Under the pieces are notes generated by a model. It searched no databases. It was not told where the DNA came from and saw nothing but the letters and a program-made list of their open reading frames with translations. Below, piece by piece: positions 1 through 13,874 of a stretch of DNA of 64,000 nt (position 1 is its first letter; the number at the start of each line of letters is the position of its first letter). Origin of the DNA: Whalleya microplaca (taxonomy: Eukaryota; Ascomycota; Sordariomycetes; Xylariales; Xylariaceae); assembly GCA_022497155.1 (NCBI GenBank), contig MU385724.1:310001-374000 (forward strand), read 5' to 3'. The translations under genes and the position numbers were made by a program.

Positions 1-3000
1 GGCAAAATAACGCAAATAATTAAGCCGGGAATTCTTTAAGCTAAATTTCCCGTTAATAGCTAAAAAGTTAATATCGATATAATATTTAGCGCTTAAAAAT
101 ACTAAAAAAGGGAATAAAAGGCAGCTAATATATAAAAGGCTCGGCTCGGTTAAATATAAAGATATAGTTGCTATAATTATAATGCTAGTTAAATATAAAG
201 ACCTTTAAGTTTTACTATATAAAATCTTTATATTTATATTACTATTTATACCATTTCCAATAAATTAAATTAAAGACTTTATTTAATAAAGCGTTATTAC
301 CGTTATCAATATTATTTAAGATAGCCTTTTTAATATATATAATTTTTTAGACATATATTTATAAATATATTTATCTAGTAGTAGCGTTTTTATCCGATTT
401 AGGTTTAGCTTATATATTAATTTTACCGAAACTCGGAATGTTCCTAAAAAAGTAATAAAGTTTTAATAATTCTTTTTTAAGAACTATAGGACTTTAAATT
501 TCTGCCAGACCTATTTAAACTACCGATATAATAATTTAGTAAGTTTAGTTCTATTAATAAGGAAATTTTATATTAAACTTTTTATAATATAGAAATTACT
601 AATATTATTAGTTATGTTTTTATTTTTATAAACTACCCGATAGCAAATTATCCGATTTTGTTATTTTAAAAAGGGTTATTAAAAGGACTTACTTTATTTA
701 TTATAAAAATAATTTAAGTATGGTTATCTTTATATGTAGTACGTATATTTGTTGATCTATTAAAGGGACGTATTAATATATATTAAACTATAGTTTTTAT
801 TATAAATGTATAAACGATTAGTTTAAATAATATAATTAAATATAGTCGATATTTATATGCCCGTATTATTATCTTATGATTAAAAAACGAAGCTTAATTT
901 TATATATTTTAAAATAATTATAATATTTTAATGGCAGTTTTTTATCTCGCGTCTTATTTCTTTTAATTAAATCTTTTTTATATAGTTTTATTTATTTTAA
1001 TATATAATTTCTGTACGCGATATTTGCCCTATTTTATATGTAAGTGACATTAAGTTATTAAGCCAGCTTTTATTTATACCTTTATAGTCGATATAATTAA
1101 GTGTTTTTAGAACAAAAAGCTTTTATACTGCTTTTATAGTTAATAATTATGTATACAAGAAGCTTTTCTAGCTTTAAAGAAACTTCTCGTAAAAACTTTT
1201 GATTATTTTCTGCCCGAACTAACATTTGGCAAATTTTAATGCTATCGAGATTATAATGTCGCAAAATATAATATACTATATTTGCTTAATCCCGGTAGTC
1301 TTTATAATATTATTAATATAGCGGTAGTTAGGTATATATTCGGCGCTATAGTTTATTAATATTTTATTAATATATTCGAAAAGTGTTAATTTAACGTTAA
1401 AAATTATAGTTATAGCTTAAAAGTCAACCTATATTATAATATAATTATTAAATAAAGGTAAGATAAGTTTTAATCGAATAGTTTAAAAATATATTAAAGT
1501 AATTATAAAATAAAATTAAAGTTTAGCTTTTGTAATATTTATAGATATTTAAAATAATATAAAGTAAAGTTATAGCAAAAAAATTATTAATTAATATATA
1601 TATAAAAGCGCGCGGCTAAAAACTATTTTCGATTTAGCCGATAAATAAACCTAACCGCTTTTAGTTCCGACGCTATTCCGGGGCTTAAAATAGGGTGCCT
1701 AATAGATATTAATAGCTATAAATGCCGGAAGCTTAAATAAATTTCCAGAACTGGCGATTACGGGAGCTTTAAAAAATATATATTTTATATCTATTATATA
1801 GCCTATAGGTTTATTAGTAAAAAAAACTTAGGGTACGTAATTAAATTTATAACAATTTTTAAAACTAAAACGTAATATAAATAATAACGGGAAAAAAGCG
1901 GGTTAATATAAAGAATATACGAAATATAAAAAATATAAAAAATACGGTATTTTATTTATAGCTATATAAATTAAAAATAGTCCCTTTTATTATTTAGTAA
2001 TAAAAAAAATATTATATATAAATTTAGCCTATATTATTACTAAATTATATATAGTAATAAATAATTTAAATATAAATAAGACTAGTTTATAAAATAAACG
2101 AAAAATTAATAAGGTAAGAGTTCCTATAACTGCTTAAAATTAAACAAAGGTTTTTCGGGGTCGGAACCTTATTGGCCCTTTTATTTTTAGCTATATAAAG
2201 TTAACGGAGTTTGCCCCAAGTCCGGTGACACTCGGTATATAGCCTATTTTTAAATCGGTATTAGTAATAATAATTAACCCGGCCATTTAATACCATACTT
2301 TAAGCGTTTTTATTTATATTATTTAAAACCGGTACTAATTTTAAACCATTATTTACCCGCTAGAAATTTTCCCTTTTAATTTTTTTTTAAAATCCGGGAT
2401 TAAAAAGTAAAGCCGCTTTTTATCTTAATACTTATAACCTAAGTCCTTTAATTATAGCGGAATAAAATAATTAAAAAACTAAAGCAGCTAATTTTATAAT
2501 AAATTATATTATTAATTTTTACTTAATAATAAAATTCTTTTTTAATCCCGAGCTAATGCGAAAAACTAACATCGTTTTACGAGACTTTTTAACTAAGCTT
2601 ATCCCTTAAATCTCGACAATTATAAAAGCTAAAAAAAATTTAAATCTAACTAAACAGCATTAAAGTCGTATTTTATTAAGATAACTTACAATAAAAAAAC
2701 TTTTATCCCAAATTCGCCTATATATTATAAAACTAATTCTCCCTAAAGTTAAAATCTTATATTTTAGCGTAAACGTATAACATTTTTTCGGCAGAGTATA
2801 ATTAAAATAAATATATATAATAAAACGCTTAATTTAATTTAAAAGGTTATTTAGTTTAAAATATTTTATAACGGTATTATTAAATTATATATATATTATA
2901 TTAAATATTTTTTAAGTAAAACTATAATAGTCGAAAAAAGCTAGTATTTAAAACAATAAATATATATTTAAAACAAATTAGCTATTCTCGCGTATTAGGA

Positions 3001-6000
3001 TAAATTTAAAGGGAAATAAGCTACTTTTAAATCTATATAAAGCGACCAAATATTTAAAATCTTAGCTAAAAATCTTAAATAAAAATTATATTTAATTTAA
3101 TAGGTTAAATATCCCGCTACGTATTTATATATTACGTAAGAACTATTCGCTAAAATGAAATAATATATTCCGCAACTTACTAAATAAGTTAGCCAATAAT
3201 AGGAATAATTATTATATAATCGATAATTAAAAATAAAATATATATTAGAATATCTTTTAATATAATAAAAATATTAATTACTATTATAATAATATATTAT
3301 CTTATTTATATTTTTAAATATTATAACTCTTTATTATTATTAAGCTCGAAATTATTTAAGATATTAGCATTTATTAAAATCGCTATTAAAACAAACTCTT
3401 AAGGTATTATCGCAAATACTATTCCCGCCTGCCGGCGCTAATTAATTAAGTCTTAAATTAAACTAATATTATTAGCCGAATTAACTAATATTCCACCCGG
3501 CATTTAAATAGATTTAGTAATATTACAATAAGGTATTAATATATTTTATAACTAGTTTATTAGCTTTTATAAACTCGGCAACTTTAGATTTAACCGCGCT
3601 AAATTTTTATATATAATATATAAAAAGTTTTTACTAAATTTCGCTTGTTTAAAGTTTTTTTTACACAGGTACAAATACCTAATATACTCTCGATTTTCCG
3701 AGATTTAATCGGCCTAACGTTTTTTATCCTATTAAAAAAATAATTACGTAATTTAACCGGTTTTTAAGCGGCGTTTAAGTTTCAGCTATACGGAAATTTA
3801 AATTAACTTTATTTTATTACACTTTATAATTTAAAATTAAAACGGGGGCGTTATTATTTAAAATAATATAATAAATAATATTATCGTTTCTTTAATATTA
3901 TTTTATATTTTTTTATAAGGGTTTGGCTGCTTTATTTATAGTATTAAATCTTATATTATAGTTTCCCTAATTTTATTTTATGCCTCTTTCCGATGGCTAA
4001 ACTTTTATAAAAACCTAATATCGGGAGCTTTTTATAATATACGTTTATTATATTTATATAAAATATTAGCTATTTAAATATCCGTTATAAACTCTAGTTT
4101 AATATATTACTTTTTTAATTAAAGGATATTTTCTTTTAGTTATTTATTATTTATCGGGATATTTTCGGTTTATTTAAGTTTAAAGCTTTTAAAAAAAGCA
4201 TAAATAAAATCTTTCTATATATATATAGCTAATGGTATAATTAACTTAAGCTAAAATTAGTATATATTAGGTAAAAATGAAGTTTTTCGAAATTTTTTAA
4301 AGATATATATCGAAGGCTTTTTACCTCGCTACTTTAGTAAAGTAGTCGATACAAAGCCTAGAGGTTAAGTTAGGCCGGTATTACGTAACCTAATTTCTTA
4401 CCCGAGCTTAACATTTTAAAACCCTAATATTTTTGCCGTCTTAATAAATTACTTTAAATATTTTAAAACTAAAAATTTAATAAATTTATTACTACGTATA
4501 TTTTATAAAAGGCATTCGGTATTTAAAAAGGGGAAAAACTATAAAACAAATAAAAATAGCTATATATAAGCTAGTTTTAACGTAAGTAGATTTTATAGCC
4601 GAGTAAATTTCCCTTAATTACTTTTAATAATTAAATGCGAAAGGTATTTTTAATTAGCTTAAATATTTTAAAATAGAATTAACTGCTTTTTTTTTAATAT
4701 AAGCTTTCTGGCTTTTTTTAAATGCTTTTTTAATATTTTTGCCCTAATAGAAAAGTATTTTATATTTTTATAAAAAGTCTCGATATTTAGAATAATAATA
4801 GTAAAAAATATAATATTATTTAAAAAATTCTTAAAAATAAAGTAATTTAAAATTAAAATAAATATCTAGCGGTATTTTATAGCGTTTCGGATAAGCGTTT
4901 TATTATTTATACTAACTAATAGGTACTTATACTAAAGAAACCGGACAGTTTTAAGGTCGATAAGACTTTTTATTTTTTTATAATTTTTAATAATATGGTC
5001 TTATATCGCGCGTATATATTTGAAATATATAATAATCTTTTTATCGTAATAAAATACGAGATATTTATATATATTATTTAATTAAAAGCCGCCCTAAAAT
5101 CCGGGAAAAGAGACAAGCTTATTTAATACTATAATAATAATCTTTTGCTTTAATAAATAAAATAAGCTCTTTTTTTTATAAGAGGTTAACCGGAGAACTT
5201 ATTTCTATACCTTTTTAAGTTTTCGGTTAATTATATATTGCTTTATTTTATAATAAATAGCCCCGTTTAAATAAGAAATCTTATATAAGAATTCCTTACT
5301 TGCCTTAAGCATAAAGAGGTTTTTTTAAATATTTAAAAAGTCCTATTATTAAGCTGTTACGATATAGCGAAATATATTAATATATCTCCAAATTAGCAAA
5401 ACAGCCTTATTATTTATTAAGCCTTCTGCTTAAATATAAGGCCTATTGTAATAGCCTAATACCGACTATAAATATATAATATCTTAAACCCCCCGGAAAG
5501 GAAGGAATATATTTTTAAAAAAGTAAAATAAAAGAGTTTTTTATAAGAAATACGCAAATAGTTTAAAATAAACTTAAGTATTTTAGGCGTAATAATACCG
5601 TAAATTTAATTTTCTAGTTTTAAAAGTCGGCATTCCCTTTATTTAAAAATATATGCCAATTGCCTAATCTTTTTAAGGTTTATTTTTAAAAGCTGTTTCT
5701 ATTAATATAAATATTAGGAGACTTTTTAGTCGAAACCTAATAAAGGTTTAAAACTTAATAAATATATTAAAACGTATATTATACCGACTTAATAGCCTTT
5801 TATTTTACTTAATATTAATAACTATAAATATATATAAGTCGAGTAATTACTATTAATATATATATTTAAGGGATTATATAATATATGGCTATCTAGGTAT
5901 ATATTTTAGGTATATGTTTTTTATATTTCGGCCGTTCTACCTAATTAAATAGCGTTTCGACAAAAGGTTATTTGTTTATTCCTGTTTTTGCTTTATAGCC

Positions 6001-7689
6001 CTAGCGGTAAAAAAAAAAAAAAAAAAAAAAAACCTTATATTAATATATTATAAAACCTACTACCCCGCCCTTTTATACTATACTTAAAATACCTTACTTA
6101 ACTCTAAAATTCCTTTCCGTCACTTACGTTATTATTATATATTTTATTCCGTTAATAATTCTATAAATAAAACCTAGATTTGCTTATAATAAATTTTCCT
6201 TCTTTTATTTAGTTTAACCTTAAATCCGGTACACTAGAGCTTCTTAATCTATTCTTACGAGAGATATTTACCTTTTATAGAAATATAGACCATTTTAAAC
6301 ATAGGCGGCTACATATTTTACTCGCGATTAGTAATAATTAAAAAAACCGCTTTATAAAGGAGCGTTTTTTAATTTGCCCAAGCTATATAACTAAAAGGTT
6401 AATTAAACTTAATAAATTATTACAATTCCTTTAATATATTATTGTCGATTATAATATTTATAATTGCTATTAAACTTTAAAAATAAAGACTGGTTCTATT
6501 CCTAGAGACTACGACATTTATAAATTAAAATACCCTTTAATAAATATAATTTAAATCGTATATATTTTATATTGCGAGATTCTTTTGCTATTTGCAACAA
6601 TTATTTTGCTTTTTATTTTTAATTTCGGCAGGGCTTTAAGTACTATAAAGCTTCTCGCTTTTTAAGAACGTAATTTAATATTAAAGCTATTACTATTACC
6701 GCTAACTATACTGCTTATTATAAATAATTATAATAATCTACCGAAATCTAAGGATCTTTATATAACAATATTAGCTAAGCTTTTAAAACATCTTAGGGTA
6801 TACAAACTAATAAAGCCGTATTTACGTGCAAATATAAAATAAATTATCCGATAATATTTTAGTATTCAGCCTATAACTAGCGAGGCTTATAATAGTGCCT
6901 TTTTTTCCCGAATTTATTAAGACGTATCAGCGAAAAAATAAGACTTAAGATTAGATTTTTATACTAAATACCTAAAGGCCTTATTAAAAGTAGCGATTAA
7001 ATATTTTATAGAATATATCTCGATTCCATTTAATATATATTAGGTAATAAAAGTTCGGAATTTTATATTAAAAAGCCTAAACGATTATTTAGGGAAACTT
7101 TTATAGTCGATATTATAGAAGAATATAAACGCTATCAATTTAATAGCTTTAGCCCTTATATTAAACGCTTATTTATTAGGAATATATAATAAGTAATTCC
7201 CCTTTTTATCTTATTAATATATCTTTAATAGTAAATATAAAATTTTACCTTAAAAACGTATTTTCCGAATATTATTACTTATATATAATATTAATTAAAA
7301 AAATATTAAAATTACCGAGGTTTTATTACCAGGTATAAAAGAAATTTACTAAACTAAAAATAAGATATCGTATATTTTCGATTATAATAACTTAAACTTA
7401 TACGTCTTTACTAAATTCTATATTTATAAATATATTAAAATTGCCAGAAATATACGCGTTCTACTTTATAAAATAGCCTAAATATTCTTTTAAATGCCGG
7501 CATAAGTTTTATAAATCTTATATTATTTTATACGGCCGTAATACTAATTTATAGAAATATTAAATGCTTCGGTATCCTTTATATTAGCGCTTTAATTAGC
7601 TCGTTTTTAGTTTAAACCTATTAACAGCCGGCTAAAAGCTCTTAAGTCTCAATAAACTATTTTATAATAATATCTAGAAATTTCTAAAA
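1..7689. other. RIP-saturated AT-rich desert, no gene identified
   Basis: This stretch is dominated by TpA, with CpA and TpG nearly absent and CpG still present, the signature of repeat-induced point mutation. Fragments around 1040-1400 and 2100-3900 on the plus strand look vaguely protein-like when TAA and TAG are read as former glutamine or tryptophan codons. Their stop density is about what AT-rich chance sequence would give, so no gene is called. The only sharp feature is the homopolymer at 6009-6032. It probably consists of very old transposon copies. Confidence 0.6.
6009..6032 (+). repeat. 24-base poly(A) tract
   Basis: An uninterrupted run of 24 A follows the sequence ctagcggt. In a fungal repeat region a long pure A run is often the 3' tail of a LINE (Tad-like) retrotransposon in the plus orientation, with the body to the left. 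I could not recognise reverse transcriptase or endonuclease motifs in the preceding kilobases, and no target duplication was found. A LINE tail is therefore an inference; replication slippage is an alternative. Confidence 0.5.
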
Positions 7690-8366
7690 AACTTACAACA
7701 AACTTTATATTTAATTTTAATACCGCTATTAAATCATTTTAATAGAATTATAGCCGAAAATATTAGTTAATAAATACATTATCGCCTAAGCTATAAGTAT
7801 TAACTAAATTAATAATCGAAAGAATTTTTTTCGTTATTATTATTTTTCTTAAACATTAGACTTTAGCAGAATATAAATACTATATAACTAAATTAAGACA
7901 GCCTAAATTTAAGCGAAAGAGCTTAGTCGTTTTTCGGAAAAGCCTTAAGTAAAATCTAAATAACCTTAATAACTTATATTATATTAAGGTTATTTTATAA
8001 AAAAAAAAGCAAATATTTTTAAATATTACGCCGAAACTTAATATAAAAAACTTATATATAATATCAGCTCCTTATAAAAATAACTTATCTAATATATTAA
8101 ACTTTCTATTATTAAGTTTTTATAATTATTTATTACGCCTAATATTATCGTTAGATTTAACGGCGGGAAATATAGCAAAAAGCAGCTTTAGGAATTATTA
8201 TTAAAGCTATTTTTATATCTATTTTATATCGAGCTAATTAATATTCTTATATTTTATATTTTGCCGCAAAAATGCCAGCTACGCTTATTTTATCGCATAC
8301 CACTTAAACCGACTTTAATAGACTTATTAATAAAATTCCGAAATAATAGTACTTATATTTTTTACT
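7690..8366 (+). pseudogene. Unidentified RIP-degraded reading frame
   Basis: From 7809 to about 8160 one plus frame runs some 120 codons with only three stops, all TAA or TAG. The frame then shifts, and a second plus frame (from 8162) runs about 68 codons with one TAG. The decoded text is rich in charged and leucine-rich segments, including KYSKKQLQELL and the stretch LRLFYRIPLKPTL, which reads like real protein rather than AT-rich noise. I do not recognise the family. The left edge is uncertain because stop density rises upstream of 7800. At least one frameshift near 8155 plus multiple stops make it non-functional. Confidence 0.35.
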
Positions 8367-10541
8367 ATAATTAAAAAATATAATATATAGAAATAATATT
8401 ATATACTTTAAAGGTTTTTAATTAGTATAAAAGTTACCGGCTTTTTTTTCGATATATAGAAATAGAAATTTAGTTAATAGTATTATTAATCGATATAAAA
8501 TTAAAAGGTATTATAGGAAGTGTATAAAATATTAATAACTGCTTGTATAAGGTTTAAAACCTCGTTTAAAATTAAGGATTTAACTATATTTTTGACAAAA
8601 ATAACTACTAGTATTTTATAGCCTATCCTATATCCGATATAAGAATTAATATATTAAATTTAACTTTATATAAATTATATAATATCTGAAGTAAAATTTA
8701 ATAATAAAAATACTATATTTAATTATTTTTTATATAATTACCTTTAATATTATAAAAAAACGTTTATATATAATTATAAATTATAAAATTTATATAATTT
8801 AATAAAGCTATATAATAATTTTATAAAACTTTAAACTAATAATTTAATTTTTATATTAATATATAGCGGGAGATATAAGCTATAATAAAAAATAAATTTA
8901 AGAATTTTAAAACCACTTTTTATATTAAATAACTAATTATAATAGACTGGGCCGAGGAGAATCTCGAAAGGGAATATTATCGTTTATAACTTTTAGTAAA
9001 GAAAAATATTATAAAGAAAATAATAATTAAAAATTAGCGCTATTAAATTTAAAAATAATAGTATTACGGTTATAAGTCTTATAAAATCTTTCGGCTATTT
9101 CCGCAGAGAACTATAGCTATTAAATAGCACGGAAGTGCCGATAAATCAGGAATATATTACTATACTAATTTACCGTAAAAAGTTATCTAGTTTTAAATTT
9201 TAACTAATAGAAATTTATTTTTATAATACCAATAATTATTGCTATATATAAAATAATAGACTATATTATATTATAAAGCCGCTATTTATTATTAAATATT
9301 ATAAAGCGCTTATTAATAAAAGCTATCGTCTTTTTACTAATAATATTTATTAACTATATACTAAAAGAAAATAACTAACTGTTATAATTACTAATAACTA
9401 AAAGTAAATCTTAACTAATAACTAAAGCTTAAGATTTTAGCTTTTATTTATTATTAGTAACTTTATTAATTATTTTATTAGTGCCTATTAATATTTCCCC
9501 CGGCATTTATACCAGTAATCGGTATTATATCGGAGCCGGCCGCATTAATTATTTCTTAAGTAGGGCTAGCATTAGCGGACGCGGAATTACTTTAAATCCC
9601 AAATCTATTCGCGCCGGAAATTAATATTTTTAAAATATATTATTTTATTATTAATAATACAAACTCTTTATATATTATAGCTTATCGGCTTTTTATTAAT
9701 AGCTTAAAACTTCTTAAATTTCCCCGATAAGCTATTAAATATATATAAATTAACAGCGTAAATATACTAATATAGTTTTTAGCTTATCGGTATTTTATTA
9801 GCAATTTATAAGTTTCTTTAATATATATATTAAATAAATATAACATTAAATAAGGGTATATATAATATATATAGCTTAATATAAATATATAATTATTTTA
9901 GTTTTATATAAATATAAAAGGCTATTTTAAGTAAATAATTATTAATAAAATCTAATTCTTTTATTACGGAAATTTAAAATTAATTATATATTTTAAATTA
10001 AGTTTTAGTCGCAAAAGTTTTCTATAAATAAAACGCGATAAAAAGATTCTCTAAATGGAGTAAATATTACGGAAAAGCTAAGGAGTTTTAATTTAAAAAT
10101 GGTATAATTTTAAAATAAACTAGTTTTTTATTTATATAAATGCCTTTTTATTACATTTATATAAAGGAGGGCTTAGCTTAATTTACAAAAGTTTCTAACT
10201 TACTTTAAGAGTTTGCCTATTTAGAAATAAATAAAATAATAAAAACCTATATAATAATAGGGTATATATAAAAATTTAATAAATAAGCTTAGCTATAACC
10301 CGATACTATAATTTACTTTATTATATAAGCGTTATTAGGAAGTAAAACTAGATATATTAAATTAATTTATCTTTATTTAACCCTATATATAATATACCGT
10401 AGCTGCTAGCAGCTAAAACCCCTATTATTAGGTATACTACTATTTTAAAATATTTACTTCTATATACTACCTATTTCCTAACTTTTTGCTTTATATACTT
10501 TCTTTCTCGCGTTTATATCTATATAATTCTATATCTTTATT
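8367..10541. other. RIP-saturated sequence, no gene identified
   Basis: AT-rich, CpA-depleted sequence without a supported gene. Around 9670-9800 the motif agcttatcgg occurs twice in direct orientation and once inverted (near 9723), a small local inverted repeat of unknown meaning. Confidence 0.5.
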
Positions 10542-11032
10542 TCAATTATTTTTATCTATTTTAACTTTCTTAACTTCTAGTTTTGATTTATTTAATTCCC
10601 GTCTGCATTTTTTACCCGACTTATCGATCTTAACCTTTTTAGCTTCTAGTTTTAGCTCCTTTAATTCCCGTTTGCGTTTCTTACCCGACTCGTTAATTTT
10701 GACTTTTTTAGCTTCTAGTTTTAGCTTTTCTAACTCCCGTTTGCGTTTTTTACCTAACTTATTAATCTTAACTTTTTTAGCTTCTAGTTCTGGCTTTTTT
10801 AACTCCCGTTTGCGTTTTTTACCCGACTTATCGATCTTAATTTTTTTAGCTTTTAGTTTTAGCTTTTCTAAATTAAGATTACGTTTTCCCCGAGATTTTT
10901 TTGAGCCAGTTTTAGTAGTTATTTTTATTGTTTTTTTAAAATGCGAAAAATAGCTAGAGGCTTTTAGTATTTAAAAAATGCCCGTTTTAATACGCTATTC
11001 GATAATTCGAAACATTATTAAGAAATCGGTTA
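10542..11032 (-). pseudogene. Lysine-rich protein with 23-residue tandem repeats, C-terminal relic
   Basis: On the minus strand one frame is open from about 10968 down to a TGA at 10542-10544. TGA is not the usual product of RIP, so it may be the authentic stop. Upstream, to about 11032, the same frame continues with a few TAA or TAG codons. The open part carries a 69 bp (23-residue) unit repeated four to five times (10594, 10663, 10732, 10801, 10870). Each unit is highly basic with alternating Glu and Lys, for example KKRKRELEKLKLEAKKVKI, suggesting a charged helix or coiled coil with nuclear-localisation-like KKRKR clusters. Many fungal pogo/Fot-type transposases end in a basic tail, but no transposase core was found here, so that assignment is only a possibility. 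The plus strand of the same DNA is also open (10486-10953) but encodes a low-complexity hydrophobic mirror image and is rejected. Confidence 0.5.
10594..10872 (-). repeat. 69 bp tandem repeat (four to five units)
   Basis: The landmark aa(t/c)tcccg recurs at 10594, 10663, 10732 and 10801, exactly 69 bp apart, with a diverged fifth unit at 10870. The period is a multiple of three and every unit is open on the minus strand, as expected for a repeat inside a coding sequence. Differences between units are mostly transitions. Confidence 0.8.
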
Positions 11033-13160
11033 TAGAAATATACTTTTTAAGCTTTATATTATTTATATCAAAACTTTTTTTATTATATTTTTTTTTTAAA
11101 AATAACTATTTTTTAAGCTATAAGTAAAAAAAGAAGTTTAGTTTTAATTATTTTAAATATATTTACGAGTACTTAAAAAATATTTATAATAGTTTTAATT
11201 AATTTATTTTCGTTTAATTTTAAAATATAGTCGATAATTAAGATTTTTAATTCTATTAAAGTTTTTAGTATATATTAGGATCTTTATAGGCTTATAAAAT
11301 CTTAAGTATCGAAATTAAAGTAGCTATTATTTTAAGTCTTATTAAGCGTAACTTTAAACTTTATTAGTTAACCCGATTTAAACGTTATATTAATTAAGTA
11401 GTAACTTAAATAAAAATTAATATTAAATAGTTATAATAATCCCAGGCTGCTCGTATAGATTTATACGAGAATATATATAATAATATCGCTATTTAAAATT
11501 ATATATTATTATTTCTTCGGAAGAAACGCGTATATATTAAATTAAAACAAGCGCTTATACTTATTTTTAAAAATATTTATAATTATTTTTAATATATTAT
11601 TAACAGATAGCGTATAAATTTATAATATAACTATAAAAAGTTTAAACGTATTAAATATTAGATATAGGTTTTTTATAAAATAAAAAATAATCGAAAAAAA
11701 GTTAACTTAAATAATTATTTACTTTATTATATAAATATTGGAGAAAATAAGCCATAGCATTTTAATATAAGTAACTCGGAATTTTATTTAAACTATTTTC
11801 GGTTTATATACTTCTATAAATATATGGATATTTTTTAATAATATAACTCTAGTTGCTTTTAGTTTTTTAAGCCGTTTATAAGTAAAGCACGCGCGTATAT
11901 TTTTGCTATATATTCTAAGTGCTCCGGCTTACTAAAAATAGAGAATACCGTATCTAGGCGGAAGGCTTATAAAAAGAAAATAACACAATATTCGAAAAGA
12001 CGTAAAACGTTAATAAAACGAGCTAATAACTTTATTAAAAACTATAGCGTAAAGGTATTTATAATTATTAAAAAAAATAACAAGTTATATATATATAATT
12101 TCGAGCTAGAAAATATATTTTAGCTATTAATTTAACTATAAATTATAAGTATATCTTAATATTATTACTACTATAATAGCTAATTCCCGAAGACGTAAAT
12201 ATATCCCTTGCTTAATATATATTTATTTTTAAACTTTTAGAAATTTAATATAAAAGTTATAAAAAAAATGAAATACGGAAAAATATAATTATAAATAAAC
12301 GTTATTTAATAAATTTATTAAATTTTATTAAGCGCTTTTTAATTTATAAAATACAATATAAATAAGCTTAAACTAATATAGTTTTTCATATAATATTAGC
12401 GAGGCGATATTTCCTTTTTAATTATATTTTATTAATATTAAATTATACTTTAATTAGTAATAAAGGCAAGTATATTAAATCCTTTATTACTTTATTAATA
12501 TTGGTAACTATAATTTTTTTAAAGCCGTTAAACTTCTTTTATAACAGGCGTATCTCTTAAAAAAGTGATTTTAAATTAATAATATTAACCGTTTGATTTA
12601 GCGCATTCGGCATAAACGTTATACTCTCTTAAACGCTACTAGGTTATAATATTCGGTAATTTTAGCGCCCTAATCCGAATGTTTTATTTTAAAAGGCAAC
12701 TTTATAAATGCGAAAAAGCGGAAGGCATTTGGGGTTTATATTTTTGAAAATTAAATATTAATATTAGCTAATAAAATAGTAACTTAAAATATAATATAAG
12801 GTATATATTTAAATAAAGGAGGGGAGGGGGCAAGGATTTTATATTAATAAAAAATTATTCGAGCTAAAAAGACTTCCGCTATAATATATCTGTAATTTAT
12901 TTAAATAAAAGCAATATTATAAATTATATATTAGGAGGAAAGCGAACCTATTAGCTTTTAAAACTATAATTTATATACTATATATAATTATTATTTATAA
13001 GGCTATTAGGGTTAAAATTAACGTAACTATTATTACTAAAACGCTAGTTAGGGTAATTTTAAACCTTAAATTATTTTAAAATAATAAATCCGCTTAAGTT
13101 ACCTTTATTAAAGTTGGCAAAGTAGTCGAGATTTAAAAGTTTTATATATTTATAAATATA
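11033..13160. other. RIP-saturated sequence with a purine tract
   Basis: No gene is supported. A run of purines at about 12820-12845 (aggaggggaggggg and neighbours) stands out from the AT background and resembles a polypurine tract, but no LTR could be paired with it. A plus-strand frame at 11290-11900 looks weakly protein-like but has a stop density near chance. Confidence 0.45.
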
Positions 13161-13874
13161 TTGGTATTCGAAGCGTATTTTGCGTTAACGGTGCTTCTTT
13201 TCGAGCTTATCGCCGTTACGTAAATATTACTAGTATTAATAATTACTAAACTAACGGTTTATATAGTAGGATATATTATTAAATTTTTAACGGGCCGGAT
13301 AAATAAGTTTATTACTAAATTTAATATGCTAGTTTTTGTCGACTTTATGCCTAAGGTCTTGCTCTTTATCCTTAAGAGCGAAATACTAATGGTTATTACT
13401 GTAACTAAAGTAGGAAGCTTTATTATAATAATACTTAAGGATTTAGTAACTATTATAAATATAATATTAGTTTATAATATTTTAAATACGTAGCTAATTA
13501 TTTTTTAATATTACAGTTTTAAAAAAGGATTGCCCGAACTACCGGTAAAATTAGCATAAGTGTAAATTGGGGTTAAGCCGGAATACTACTTGCTATAGGG
13601 TTAGCGGTATTCGGCATAATGTAATAAATATATACGGAAGCTAATTATATTAAATAATATAAGCTTTCCCGCTAGGAGTTTTATCGGGTACGATAAAACT
13701 ATTGATTTATTATTTATAATAAAGTAAGGATTTAAAGAAATACGAAATAAATAAGAAATTAAAATTTGAAAAAAATATAATTACGATATATTATCGGTTA
13801 AATTCGCTATCGATTTTAAATCGGTTATTAGTAGTCTTTTAGTGGGAATATTTCGGGCTAATATATATAGTTAA
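13161..13874 (+). pseudogene. Unidentified RIP-degraded frame, possibly copia-like pol fragment
   Basis: A single plus frame runs about 238 codons with 11 stops, ten of them TAA or TAG. The first 110 codons contain only one. The text includes a hydrophobic segment, then VYIVGYIIKFLTGR, then LKDLVTIINI and VYNILNTQLIIF. That order is loosely like the region after the protease of copia-type polyproteins, where a G.G...L.nvl.vP..tNLlS pattern is usual. No DSG or DTG protease triad and no zinc or integrase motif was confirmed, so the family is a guess. No internal frameshift was seen. Multiple stops make it non-functional. Confidence 0.35.

Noticed and set aside
2100..3900. Long plus frame with many Gln-like stops
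   Set aside because: Stop density is chance-like, and TGA absence means nothing where TpG is depleted.
10486..10953. 155-codon open frame on the plus strand
   Set aside because: It is the hydrophobic mirror of the basic 23-residue repeat on the minus strand. Low-complexity Leu/Ser/Phe text, so the minus strand is preferred.
12820..12845. Polypurine tract suggesting another LTR element
   Set aside because: No direct repeat pair or TG...CA boundary was found near it.
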